Assembly (NCBI GenBank): GCA_039812645.1 | Contig: JBDIAV010000007.1 | Coordinates: forward strand, 15,448 to 79,447 | Length of the DNA stretch: 64,000 nt | Source of the DNA: Ancrocorticia sp039812645 | Lineage (GTDB): Bacteria; Actinomycetota; Actinomycetes; Actinomycetales; Actinomycetaceae | Direction: 5' to 3' | Shown here: piece by piece, positions 23,717 through 32,178 of the stretch | Numbering within the stretch: position 1 is the stretch's first letter | Layout of the letters: each line of letters starts with the position of its first letter | The notes under the pieces: model-generated | Databases searched by the model: none | Seen by the model: only the letters and a program-made list of their open reading frames with translations | Told to the model about the DNA's origin: nothing | Position numbers and translations under genes: made by a program

Positions 23717-25294
23717 TCATGCTAGCGGATGTGTACCCTTCACCTCAGCACCAACAACCTCAGAATCCCCACCGTTTCGCCGTTTGAACCACGAGCCCGT
23801 CAACGTCTTCATACCGGGTAGCCGACGTTCTTTGAATTCAGACGACACCGGCTTCTTTGCGTTGTTCGAAAGCTTAGCTCCCCACTTCTTCGCAGCCGCT
23901 CCCCACCTCTTTTTACTGGGTACTTCTCCTTCCCTCGCCACTCGGCGTGCCAGCTCCGAGATGTCGCGTGCCACCACACTACTCGGGGCTACTTCCTGGA
24001 TCGTCAAACCCCGGCATTCAGCATCAATGATGTGCTCACGATCATCCCTGACCATCGAGAATCGGTGGATTCCATACGGCGCAAGCACCTCCGTTGACGC
24101 GGCAGCGGTATACATCGGGTGGCGCCCGATCCGTGTCACCACCACGTGCGGATCGTGGACTCCGAGATCTGTCCCACGGGCGACATGGTCCACCAGTCGC
24201 CGCAGTCCGACGGGCCCGGCCCTTCCCACAATCACCACATCATCCGCATCCTCAAGAAGCGACAGCGTCAGGCCATCGCGTTCCATCTCAAACCCATATC
24301 CTTGCGGTTCGGCCTCAGCGGCACAATCAACGACGACATAGTCCCACCGCTCCCTCGCCATCTCCCACAATCTGTCAGCCACAGGACGCGGAATCTCACG
24401 CCACCGATGCCCAGCATTGAGGCCGGGAAGAAAATCAAAACCGGCGATCTCAACACAGGCACGTGCAATCACCTCGGGGCTACCCTCACCCATATTGATG
24501 GCTCGCGCAACGGCAACAATCGCGGATGTCTCCTGGTCCAACGCAAGTAGCTGAGCCAACGAAGGGTGATGGATATCAGCATCAATGAGTAAGGTGCGGT
24601 TCCTTTCACCGAGGGCGTGGGCGAGATCTCGTGCTACACACGACCGTCCCGGAGAGCCGCCACTCCCCCACACGGCGATAACTTTTCCACGAGGCCTTTT
24701 CGGCTTCTCTACTTCTTCGAGACGATCACGAAGGGTCGCTTTTCCTCGCGACGCAGCCGTGACCTCCCTCGGCTCATAAACCTCTAGTTCATCACCGGCA
24801 TCCTCCACACTGTAGTATCCCTGGTCAGCTCTATCGTCAGCTCGTAACGGCTCCTCCGGTTCAAGGTGCCGCGACACCGCCGTCGTTGCTGCCAGTCCAT
24901 CCTGCCCACCGCCCTCACTCTTCCCAGCAGCGCGCACCTTCCCACTCTCAATCGTCCGTTCCCGTCTCGGACGTTCGCCCAGATTCTGGAGGCACGCGGC
25001 GACGTCGTCGGCAAAAGGAGAGGAGACGGCGTCACATCCCATCTCCCGAGCGGATGCCGGATTCAGCGTGCGCAGGACTCCCACAATCTGCAGTCCGCAC
25101 GCGTGCAGTTCGGAAGCGTCTAGTAGGTCAATATCGTCGACGACGGCGACCCTACCCAACCCCGCTTGCGCGCAGGCGACGAGCTCGGTCATATCAGCAC
25201 ATCGGCGGGTCACCTCAATGGGTGACTGAAGCGAGGCGAGCCGCTCGACAACCTGGACTTCCAGCTCACCACTCAAGCAAAGAAGGACACTCAC
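23717..25294 (-). CDS. CpaE/MinD-like P-loop ATPase with altered Walker A
   Basis: 525 residues. The N-terminal 110 residues resemble the degenerate receiver domain of CpaE-type proteins (VVDDIDLLDA, VGVLRTLNPASAREMG). A charged linker follows, then a ParA/MinD-like ATPase from about 203: P-loop WGSGGSPGRSCVARD (about 209-223) with Arg217 where Lys is usual and no deviant N-terminal Lys, switch-like LLIDADIHHPSL, and Walker B YVVVDCAAE. A basic tail (SKKRWGAAAKKWGAK) ends the protein. CpaE relatives position pili or secretion systems. It overlaps the SAF gene by 4 bp. No TadA/CpaF, TadB/C or Flp genes are near. Confidence 0.78.
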   Translation of the reverse strand: MSVLLCLSGELEVQVVERLASLQSPIEVTRRCADMTELVACAQAGLGRVAVVDDIDLLDASELHACGLQIVGVLRTLNPASAREMGCDAVSSPFADDVAACLQNLGERPRRERTIESGKVRAAGKSEGGGQDGLAATTAVSRHLEPEEPLRADDRADQGYYSVEDAGDELEVYEPREVTAASRGKATLRDRLEEVEKPKRPRGKVIAVWGSGGSPGRSCVARDLAHALGERNRTLLIDADIHHPSLAQLLALDQETSAIVAVARAINMGEGSPEVIARACVEIAGFDFLPGLNAGHRWREIPRPVADRLWEMARERWDYVVVDCAAEAEPQGYGFEMERDGLTLSLLEDADDVVIVGRAGPVGLRRLVDHVARGTDLGVHDPHVVVTRIGRHPMYTAAASTEVLAPYGIHRFSMVRDDREHIIDAECRGLTIQEVAPSSVVARDISELARRVAREGEVPSKKRWGAAAKKWGAKLSNNAKKPVSSEFKERRLPGMKTLTGSWFKRRNGGDSEVVGAEVKGTHPLA

Positions 25295-25896
25295 GGGGTT
25301 TGGCCTTCCACAAGAACAAGGCCATCTTGGGATCCAAGCACGGCGAGAACCGGAGAAATCTGATGGTCCTGCACACGAATCTCTGCGGTAATCTGATCCA
25401 TCATCATGGCATCAGCGCTGGCCACTGAAACGATGAGAACATCCCCCGCCACTAGCTCGGCCTTCGCCTCCTTGCCACCGGGCTCCGACTGTCTCACCCG
25501 CCAAAGCTGCGCGTGACTTCCCTTCCCCAAACTTGCCGGGGCCGGACTCAATAAGGGCACGACGAGAACGTTACCTTCGGCTTTCTCGTGCTCGATGAAA
25601 CTACGCGCTACAAACTGTCCCTCGGTGATGACCTGGGTCAGTTGAGCCTCTCCCACTTCGTCACGTGGACCCAGATAGGCGGCAGCTACGTCCGCAGGCA
25701 TGTCCACGGTTCTCAGGTCAGCCGACTTAATAGCAGTGCCTGGAAGAATCGTGTCCCCCGCTTGATAAACGGGAGTGGTGGGTGGCCCCTGGAAAAGATA
25801 ACCGCCCACGATAGCTGAAAAAGTGATGAGAAGAATGCCTCCTGCCAAGCGAGGATCCTTCCATCGCGCGGTCGTCATTCGGCGTACTTTTGTCAT
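25291..25896 (-). CDS. SAF-domain membrane protein (CpaB/RcpC-like)
   Basis: 201 residues: a short basic N-terminus, one membrane segment (about 18-36, GGILLITFSAIVGGYLF), then an extracytoplasmic SAF domain (about 43-110; YQAGDTILPGTAIKSADL, VITEGQFVARSFI) and a C-terminal beta-rich part (GDVLIVSVASAD). SAF proteins of this layout include CpaB/RcpC of Tad pili and flagellar P-ring chaperones; isolated copies are common in actinobacteria and undefined. ATG 25896 has GGAGG nine bases upstream. First gene of the SAF-CpaE-DUF6912 operon. Confidence 0.8.
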   Translation of the reverse strand: MTKVRRMTTARWKDPRLAGGILLITFSAIVGGYLFQGPPTTPVYQAGDTILPGTAIKSADLRTVDMPADVAAAYLGPRDEVGEAQLTQVITEGQFVARSFIEHEKAEGNVLVVPLLSPAPASLGKGSHAQLWRVRQSEPGGKEAKAELVAGDVLIVSVASADAMMMDQITAEIRVQDHQISPVLAVLGSQDGLVLVEGQTP

Positions 25897-26070
25897 CGCT
25901 TTTTCCTCCGGGACACGTTCTCATGCTTCACCTCGCCCAGCCTCACGTATGTCATGAATGGGCGGCCACCACCCCGTTAGTCTGACAAAGAACGACAAGT
26001 TCTGCAGAAGTCCTCCACACCCCTGTGGATAACTAGCCGCGCACCCGGTTTACGTGCCATTATGTGTGAC

Positions 26071-26283
26071 ATGGGTAAGTTCCTGACTATCGCTGATGTC
26101 GCCGAGTATCTCAATGTCTCCGCCGGCCAAGTACGCACGCTCATCAAGACCGGCCAACTTCTTGCCATCCAGGTAGGAGGCCGCGGTCAGTGGCGTATTG
26201 ACGTAGACGAACTGGAGAAGTACATCCAGGCTGGCTACGCGCAGACAAGGCAACGCATTGCTGAGAACATGACGGATCTCTGA
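26071..26283 (+). CDS. Excisionase/BldC-type helix-turn-helix protein
   Basis: 70 residues: MGKFLTIADVAEYLNVS and RTLIKTGQLLAIQVGGRGQ are the MerR-like winged HTH seen in excisionases and small BldC-type regulators, and WRIDVDELEKYI is the usual end of the domain. It probably binds DNA cooperatively. ATG 26071 matches the family start; ATG 26062 in frame adds three residues. No binding site; TATGTG at 26061-26066 could be a -10 for a leaderless message. Divergent from the SAF operon and convergent with the 233-residue unknown gene, so it may regulate either; that is inference. Confidence 0.8.
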   Translation: MGKFLTIADVAEYLNVSAGQVRTLIKTGQLLAIQVGGRGQWRIDVDELEKYIQAGYAQTRQRIAENMTDL

Positions 26284-26335
26284 CAATCCGCAAGTATTTG
26301 CACAATTGACGTCAACTTTTTCTCCAAAACCGTGT

Positions 26336-27037
26336 TCACAGTGCACGCACTGGAACATCAACTCTCACGATGCACGCCGTAGGAATCGTGAGGAAGTCAT
26401 TGGTGACGTTCTCGATCAAGCCCACATCACTCGCGAAGCCCAAGAGATCTACCCAGTCAGCACCGACGGCTACGATCCGCCCTCTCATGCTGCCTCCCTC
26501 GTGCATGACAACCAGATTTCCCTGAGGCATCACCGCTCGAAGAGCCATCTGGAACGACGACTCCGCCACCAGATGCCGGGACCATTCGCCCACCCTTACC
26601 GGTAGTCCTCGCACGGCAGTTATCGCCGCTAACGGGATAAGTGCCTCACCTCGCGTCGTCTCTCCCCTGACCCAGTGTTTGGATACATTGAGGACCCGCA
26701 TGTCGACGTCGTCGCCATGCGACAGCTGGAACGTGAGCAGACGATCACAACTCGCGTGAAGTCTTTGGGCGAGATGAACCCCGGCCCATTCACCGAGGCG
26801 CAGCTCTTCCCGCTCCACTTCAGTCTCGCGTCGAAGTTCCGCATCCATCTGGCTGGATGTATCCGCCAGAACATCCCAGACGCTTGCCGATTTCTGGACC
26901 CGACGGCGCCCATATAGCTTGCGCACCCGCCCAGCATCGGCGGCATCGAAATTGTCACTTGAAGGGATCCCGTAACCGCTCATGATGCTGCACAGTACCG
27001 GATCATGTGCAGAGTCGCCGAAGTTATCCCCAGCCAT
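26336..27037 (-). CDS. Conserved hypothetical protein, secA-linked
   Basis: 233 residues, not recognised as a named family. An acidic/basic N-terminal half (DAADAGRVRKLYGRRR, ELRRETEVEREELRLGEW) is followed by a beta-rich C-terminal half with regular hydrophobic strands (GETTRGEALIPLAAITAV, NLVVMHEGGSMRGRIVAVG, ADWVDLLGFASD, TACIVRVDV), which looks like a small barrel or SH3-like domain. No signal or membrane segment. ATG 27037 was used; ATG 26983 is an internal alternative. It sits between the HTH gene and the LysM gene, and codon use looks native. Confidence 0.65.
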   Translation of the reverse strand: MAGDNFGDSAHDPVLCSIMSGYGIPSSDNFDAADAGRVRKLYGRRRVQKSASVWDVLADTSSQMDAELRRETEVEREELRLGEWAGVHLAQRLHASCDRLLTFQLSHGDDVDMRVLNVSKHWVRGETTRGEALIPLAAITAVRGLPVRVGEWSRHLVAESSFQMALRAVMPQGNLVVMHEGGSMRGRIVAVGADWVDLLGFASDVGLIENVTNDFLTIPTACIVRVDVPVRAL

Positions 27038-27238
27038 CTCAACGTTCGCAAGTTATCCACATACATAGTTCTGTACTTCACCGCAACACTCCGACGAAAG
27101 TCAGAAAAACGTCTCACCAACAGTGGAAGCCGTGTATACCCAGCAGCACATCCTCTGTCACTCACTCAAAGATAAGGATTACGCACTAAACATCATCAAA
27201 AAGCATCAAATAATATAGTTAGCACTTAAGGAGTGGTG

Positions 27239-27946
27239 ATGACGAACAAAATGAGTCTTCGATCCACCATCATTGCCACTCTCGCCATCGCCGCAACAGC
27301 CCTCTGCATCATCACTGGATGGAAATCAGCTCAAACGCTGAACGATGCGGGAGGATTTCTTGCTGCCGCAAACGTCCAATCACTCACGCAGGCAATCATG
27401 CTTATATGTGCGGTGATTGGCGCTACAGCGGGGCTCTGGGTCTCATTCTCCTATGTTGTATTGCTACGTGCTGAACATGTAAGACGCGATAGCCCACTCA
27501 TACGGCTTGCCTGTCGATTCGCTACCCCTGCCGTCCGCCGCGCACTCGCGGGTATGACAGTCTCCTCAGCACTCATTATCGCTCCTGCTACCGCCGACAC
27601 CGGAATACTCACGAGCGGACCAGACCTCGGTTGGCGCGCAACAACCAGTGGGCCAGGGTATGCAGATCCTGGTTTTCAGCCTCTTACCGATCGTCCATTC
27701 GACGGCGCCACCCCGTCAGCTGCTGACGGCTCAAACGGCTCTTCGTCACCTGATTCCACCTACTACACAGTGATTCCCGGAGATACCCTCTGGTCAATCG
27801 CCGCTAAGCATCTGCCCGAGGACGCTAGCTCCACGGATATCGCCGCAGCCGCCGACGCCTGGTTTCTCACAAATAGCGACCAGATTTCTCACCCTCACCT
27901 CATCCACCCCGGCCAAGTCTTTACTTCCCCCAGGACCTCCTCATGA
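27239..27946 (+). CDS. Membrane protein with C-terminal LysM domain
   Basis: 235 residues. Two hydrophobic segments near the N-terminus (about 11-28 and 48-75) and a third around 104-120 are followed by a Ser/Gly-rich extracytoplasmic linker and a LysM domain (about 178-230): YYTVIPGDTLWSIAAKHLP, ending HPHLIHPGQVF. LysM binds peptidoglycan. ATG 27239 was chosen because AAGGAG lies five bases upstream; GTGs at 27233 and 27236 overlap the site. The upstream gap is AT-rich with TATAGT at 27214-27219. The stop overlaps the Rv3235-family start by 4 bp. Confidence 0.82.
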   Translation: MTNKMSLRSTIIATLAIAATALCIITGWKSAQTLNDAGGFLAAANVQSLTQAIMLICAVIGATAGLWVSFSYVVLLRAEHVRRDSPLIRLACRFATPAVRRALAGMTVSSALIIAPATADTGILTSGPDLGWRATTSGPGYADPGFQPLTDRPFDGATPSAADGSNGSSSPDSTYYTVIPGDTLWSIAAKHLPEDASSTDIAAAADAWFLTNSDQISHPHLIHPGQVFTSPRTSS

Positions 27947-28539
27947 ATGCTCTTCCTGATCTTCACCAGCCTCTCGCTCGGACTACCTCATCACTCACGA
28001 ACCCTTCTGAGTCGTCCCTCCGCGCTTCTCGTCCGCCTCGCTTCAGCCTCGTTCCTCTTCCCGACGACGACGTTGATCCACCAGGAAGCTACGAGTTCCC
28101 TCGGACGTCACCTGAGAAGCCATGGGATCGATTGGCGTTCGCCTTTCAGCAAGAGAAGGTCGCGCCATTAGATGACGATGATGACATCGACACCTCAGAT
28201 CCCAAGAAATGCGAACTAACCTCTGGAGCGCTGGGACAGATCATTGTCCATACGATTGAGATTCTCCTTGGCCATCGACCGCCATCTCATCTGCGCAACT
28301 GGCTCAATCCACGCGTTTTCGACGCTCTTGCGCGGCGCGCCGGTTTAGCTATTCGCATCCGCGGTAAGGCACCTCGGTGTAAACCACCACGCGTACTGCG
28401 GGTACAGAGGTGCCATCCCAACGAGCGGGTGGTGGAGGCCGCCGTCGTCGTTCATGACGGACAAAAGGTGCGCGCCGCAGCGGTGCGGGCCGAATTCATC
28501 CGCGGACGTTGGCGCATCGTTGCGCTGGAGATTGGCTGA
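27943..28539 (+). CDS. Rv3235 family protein
   Basis: 198 residues. The N-terminal 100 residues are Pro/Ser/Asp-rich and probably disordered (PLPDDDVDPPGSYEF, PLDDDDDIDTSD). The C-terminal 90 residues form the conserved part: LGQIIVHTIEILLGHRPPSH, LRNWLNPRVFDALARR, VRAAAVRAEFIRGRWRIVAL. This is the Rv3235 family, small actinobacterial proteins usually beside secA and of unknown role. Coupled to the LysM gene through ATGA and convergent with secA. Confidence 0.82.
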   Translation: MNALPDLHQPLARTTSSLTNPSESSLRASRPPRFSLVPLPDDDVDPPGSYEFPRTSPEKPWDRLAFAFQQEKVAPLDDDDDIDTSDPKKCELTSGALGQIIVHTIEILLGHRPPSHLRNWLNPRVFDALARRAGLAIRIRGKAPRCKPPRVLRVQRCHPNERVVEAAVVVHDGQKVRAAAVRAEFIRGRWRIVALEIG

Positions 28540-28650
28540 CGGCCTGTTTGCAGCGGGTGCCAGCCAGCCACCACAATGCGCTCGTTCGCAACCACCACAG
28601 CGCACCCATTCACAGTACCCACGCAAACGTTTCATCCGCTCACCGAAAAC

Positions 28651-28684
28651 CGGGTGGGCCTCCCAGCTCGGAGAGGCCCACCCG
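28651..28684 (+). terminator. Terminator of the LysM-Rv3235 operon
   Basis: 12-bp stem CGGGTGGGCCTC / GAGGCCCACCCG with a 10-nt loop, about 110 nt past the Rv3235-family stop, followed by CGGCCCTTCC rather than a T run. Confidence 0.55.
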
Positions 28685-28860
28685 CGGCCCTTCCATAGAA
28701 GACGGATCAGCCGCAAGATGATGGAAATAGTAGGAACCGAGTCCTCAAACCAGCAATGGTTTTGGCGTTCGGTAGTGGTTTTGGCTTGAGAAAATACCTG
28801 ACCGAATGCCAGAAGCCTTACTGAACCAACCGGGCAACGGTCGCAATCAGGTCGAAAAGC

Positions 28861-28897
28861 GGAAGGTCCCTCCCGAGATTCCCGGGAGGGACCTTCC
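28861..28897 (-). terminator. Terminator of secA
   Basis: 15-bp perfect stem GGAAGGTCCCTCCCG and its complement with a 7-nt loop. On the minus strand it is followed by GCTTTTCG. It lies 65 nt past the secA stop. Confidence 0.8.
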
Positions 28898-28961
28898 AGC
28901 TCAACCAATGAGCAACGTCAGTTCTTCAGTGCAGCTTGGAGGCCGCTACCTACAGACAGCC

Positions 28962-31898
28962 TCAGCGGCGCTTCTTGGCGGCGCGGCGCTGGGCGCGGTT
29001 CATGCCGTCCGAGGACTGCTGGCCAGCCTTCGGCGCGGGGCGCGCTTCCTTGCCCTGAGCGTTCGTGGTCTGCACGGCACCGGACCCATCTTTTGCTGCG
29101 GCGGAGTAAGCCACCGGAGCGGTGCGCTTGGGAGCCTTGATGCCCAGCACCTTCTCGGCGTCCACACGTCCGGCCTTCGCAGCGGCAGGCTTGTCGGCAC
29201 CCGCCGGAGCAGCACCCGCCGGAGCAGCCCCAGGACCACCAGGAGCCGAACCCGCCTGCGCGGCCGTAGCACCCTGCACCCCAGCCGAAGCGGCAGGACG
29301 CGAGCCCGCAGCAGCCATCCGCGCGGCGTTCTGCTGCTGAGCAGCAATCGCGGCGGCGGCAGCGGCCTCCTCGTTCACCTGGGCAGCTTCGCGGGCGGCA
29401 CGCTCACTCGGCAGCTCGAAGTTAAACAGGTAACGGACTGTCTCTTCCTTAATACCATCGTTCATGGCCTGGAACATCCGGTAGCCCTCGGACTTGTACT
29501 CGACGAGCGGATCGGACTGTGCCATCGCACGAAGCCCGATGCCTTCCTTGAGGTAGTCCATCTCGTAGAGGTGCTCACGCCACTTGCGGTCAAGGACGTT
29601 GAGCAGGATCTGACGCTCCAGCTCGCGCATCGTCTCTTCGCCAACCTCGGCTTCACGGTCCTCAAAGTTGGTCTCAATGTCTGTCTTGAGCTCAGCAACG
29701 AGAACACCGCGGTCAAGACGCATCTTGCCGCCTACTTCCTCCACCAGCTCATCCGGCTCGAAGCCCGGATGGTAGAAGGTGCGAAGCTCCTTCCACAGGC
29801 CATCGAGGTCCCAATCATCAACGTCACCCAGGGCGTGGGACCCCGCGATATCCTCCACGACGTAGCCGAGGAAACCCCGCACCATGGGGTCAATATCTTC
29901 GCCCTCAAGGATGCGACGGCGCTCGTCGTACACCACGGTACGCTGCTCGTTCATGACGTCGTCGTACTTCAGCACGTTCTTACGCATCTCGGCGTTACGG
30001 GCCTCGATGGAGGTCTGTGCGCGCTCGATGGACTTACCGACCATCTTGAATTCCAGCGGCTGATCCTCCGGGTAACGGGAAGGGTCAAGCGCGCGGGCTG
30101 CCAATCCGGATGCGAACAATCGCATGAGGTCGTCTTCTAGCGACAGATAGAAGCGCGACTCGCCCGGATCACCCTGGCGACCGGAACGGCCACGCAACTG
30201 GTTGTCAATGCGACGGGACTCGTGGCGCTCGGAACCGAGCACATACAGGCCACCCAACTCCACGACTTCGTCGTGCTCTGCGGCCACCGCATGCTTGGCC
30301 TCTGCCACGGCATCCGGCCAAGCTGCCTCGTACTCCTCCGGTGTCTCCTCGGGATCGAGCCCGCGCGACTTCAACGCGGCAACGGCGCGATGCTCGGGGT
30401 TGCCACCGAGCATGATGTCCGTACCACGGCCGGCCATGTTGGTGGCCACGGTGACGGCACCCTTGCGGCCCGCCTCGGCCACAACCGTGGCCTCTCGCTC
30501 GTGCTGCTTCGCATTGAGGACTTCATGGCGAATGCCTGCCTTGCGCAGCATCCCCGAAAGCTCCTCAGACTTCTCCACGGAGGTGGTTCCGATCAACACC
30601 GGCTGACCAGCCTCGTGACGCTCGGCGACGTCGTCGACAATCGCCCGCAACTTAGCCGCGCGCGTCGGGTAGACGCGATCAATCTGATCCACACGGATCA
30701 TCGGCTTGTTCGTGGGAATCGGCACAACGCCCAGATCGTAGGTGGAGGCGAACTCCTCGGCCTCGGTCTCTGCGGTACCGGTCATACCCGACAGCTTGTT
30801 GTAGAGGCGGAAGTAGTTCTGTAGCGTGATGGTGGCGAGAGTCTGATTCTCAGCCTTGATCTCCACACCTTCCTTGGCCTCAATGGCCTGGTGCATACCC
30901 TCGTTGTAGCGGCGCCCGGCCAGAACTCGGCCGGTGTGCTCGTCAACGATCAGGACCTCGCCATCGCGGACGATGTAGTCCTTGTCGCGGTCGAAGAGCT
31001 CCTTGGCCTTGATCGCATTGTTGAGGTAGCCGATGAGCGGAGTGTTAAGAGATTCGTAGAGGTTATCAATGCCCAGCAGATCCTCGACGCGCTCAATACC
31101 GGGCTCAAGAATGCCGACGGTGCGCTTCTTCTCATCCACCTCGTAATCAACGTCGCGGCGCATCTGGCGGGCCACGCGCGAGAACTCCAAGTACCATTTG
31201 TTGGCGTCGCCCTCGGCGGGGCCAGAGATGATGAGCGGGGTACGGGCCTCGTCGATAAGAATCGAGTCCACCTCGTCGACGATGACGAAGTTGTGCCCGC
31301 GCTGCACCAGATCCTCGACCTTCCAGGCCATGTTGTCGCGCAGGTAATCGAAGCCAAACTCGTTGTTTGTCCCGTAGGTGATATCCGCGGCATACTCCTT
31401 GCGGCGCTGCTCTGGCGTCTGACCAGTGAGGATACAGCCGGTGGTGAGACCAAGGAAGCGATGAATACGGCCCATCAGCTCCGACTGGTACGAGGCCAGG
31501 TAGTCATTCACCGTGACCACGTGGACGCCCTTGCCCGACAGCGCGTTGAGGTAGGACGGCAGCGTAGCCACGAGCGTCTTTCCTTCGCCGGTCTTCATCT
31601 CAGAGATGTTGCCCAGGTGAAGAGCCGCGCCACCCATGATCTGGACATCGTAAGGACGCAGGCCAATCGTGCGCTGCGCCGCCTCCCGCACCGTCGCAAA
31701 AGCCTCTGGAAGCAGCGAATCCAGGGACTCCCCGTCCGCGATCCGATCCTTGAACAGCTGTGTTTGTGCCCTCAGCTCCTCGTCAGTGAGATCAGCGACG
31801 GTCTCTTCGAGAAGATTGACCTGCTTCGCAAGACCTTCCAGCTTCCTGAGAGTGCGTCCTTCTCCAGCTCGGAGAATTTTATTGAGGAACTTTCCCAC
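28962..31898 (-). CDS. secA: Preprotein translocase ATPase SecA
   Basis: 978 residues; the motor of the Sec translocon at the inner membrane. Walker A MKTGEGKT (about 101-108), FVIVDEVDSILIDEART, GRGTDIMLGGNP and GRSGRQGDPG mark the two helicase lobes; the preprotein cross-linking, wing and scaffold regions follow. The C-terminal 100 residues are an Ala/Pro/Gly-rich linker ending in a basic patch (GMNRAQRRAAKKRR) instead of the SEC-C zinc motif, as in other actinobacterial SecA1. GTG 31898 (VGKFLNKIL) was chosen because AAAGGAG lies nine bases upstream; an upstream in-frame start adds 16 residues without homology. Confidence 0.96.
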   Translation of the reverse strand: MGKFLNKILRAGEGRTLRKLEGLAKQVNLLEETVADLTDEELRAQTQLFKDRIADGESLDSLLPEAFATVREAAQRTIGLRPYDVQIMGGAALHLGNISEMKTGEGKTLVATLPSYLNALSGKGVHVVTVNDYLASYQSELMGRIHRFLGLTTGCILTGQTPEQRRKEYAADITYGTNNEFGFDYLRDNMAWKVEDLVQRGHNFVIVDEVDSILIDEARTPLIISGPAEGDANKWYLEFSRVARQMRRDVDYEVDEKKRTVGILEPGIERVEDLLGIDNLYESLNTPLIGYLNNAIKAKELFDRDKDYIVRDGEVLIVDEHTGRVLAGRRYNEGMHQAIEAKEGVEIKAENQTLATITLQNYFRLYNKLSGMTGTAETEAEEFASTYDLGVVPIPTNKPMIRVDQIDRVYPTRAAKLRAIVDDVAERHEAGQPVLIGTTSVEKSEELSGMLRKAGIRHEVLNAKQHEREATVVAEAGRKGAVTVATNMAGRGTDIMLGGNPEHRAVAALKSRGLDPEETPEEYEAAWPDAVAEAKHAVAAEHDEVVELGGLYVLGSERHESRRIDNQLRGRSGRQGDPGESRFYLSLEDDLMRLFASGLAARALDPSRYPEDQPLEFKMVGKSIERAQTSIEARNAEMRKNVLKYDDVMNEQRTVVYDERRRILEGEDIDPMVRGFLGYVVEDIAGSHALGDVDDWDLDGLWKELRTFYHPGFEPDELVEEVGGKMRLDRGVLVAELKTDIETNFEDREAEVGEETMRELERQILLNVLDRKWREHLYEMDYLKEGIGLRAMAQSDPLVEYKSEGYRMFQAMNDGIKEETVRYLFNFELPSERAAREAAQVNEEAAAAAAIAAQQQNAARMAAAGSRPAASAGVQGATAAQAGSAPGGPGAAPAGAAPAGADKPAAAKAGRVDAEKVLGIKAPKRTAPVAYSAAAKDGSGAVQTTNAQGKEARPAPKAGQQSSDGMNRAQRRAAKKRR

Positions 31899-32053
31899 GG
31901 ACTCGAACTCCTTTTGTGCGGCACATTTTCGACGTGCACAGTGCAAACCATTCCTATTCTATGCGAGGACGAAGGGTGGCAAACGTCCGTCCGTTTCACC
32001 AAACGATGAATCCCGCCTCACCTGGTCCCCATGAAGGCTTGAGATAACGCAAA

Positions 32054-32085
32054 GGCGGGACCCGAAGTCACCTTCGAGCCCCGCC
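32054..32085 (-). terminator. Imperfect hairpin after the 5'-nucleotidase gene
   Basis: GGCGGG-A-CCCGAAG pairs imperfectly with CTTCG-A-GCCCCGCC, about 95 nt past the stop on the minus strand. No T run. Plausible terminator separating this gene from secA. Confidence 0.4.
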
Positions 32086-32178
32086 CTCCATAACTATTCA
32101 CTTATGGACGCATGGATTGACGACGACGGCGCTCCACCCACTCGGTTGAACACACCCGACCGTGTATCCACACCTACG

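Larger units (their letters stand above)
28540..28961. other. Intergenic region between the Rv3235-family gene and secA
   Basis: 422 bp between convergent genes. It holds one hairpin for each side (annotated separately). The remaining sequence, including the CCAC-rich stretch at 28560-28610, shows no ORF with a start and binding site and no recognised RNA. Confidence 0.5.

Noticed and set aside
23717..25896. Tad pilus locus
   Set aside because: Only CpaE- and CpaB-like genes; no CpaF/TadA, TadB/C, pilin or prepilin peptidase in the window.
26071..26283. Prophage or integrative element, suggested by the excisionase-like HTH
   Set aside because: No integrase, attachment repeats or phage genes nearby; such HTH proteins are common chromosomal regulators in actinobacteria.
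28806..32009. Long open frames on the plus strand opposite secA
   Set aside because: They mirror secA codons in GC-rich DNA, have no ribosome sites and show no family motifs; SecA is unmistakable.
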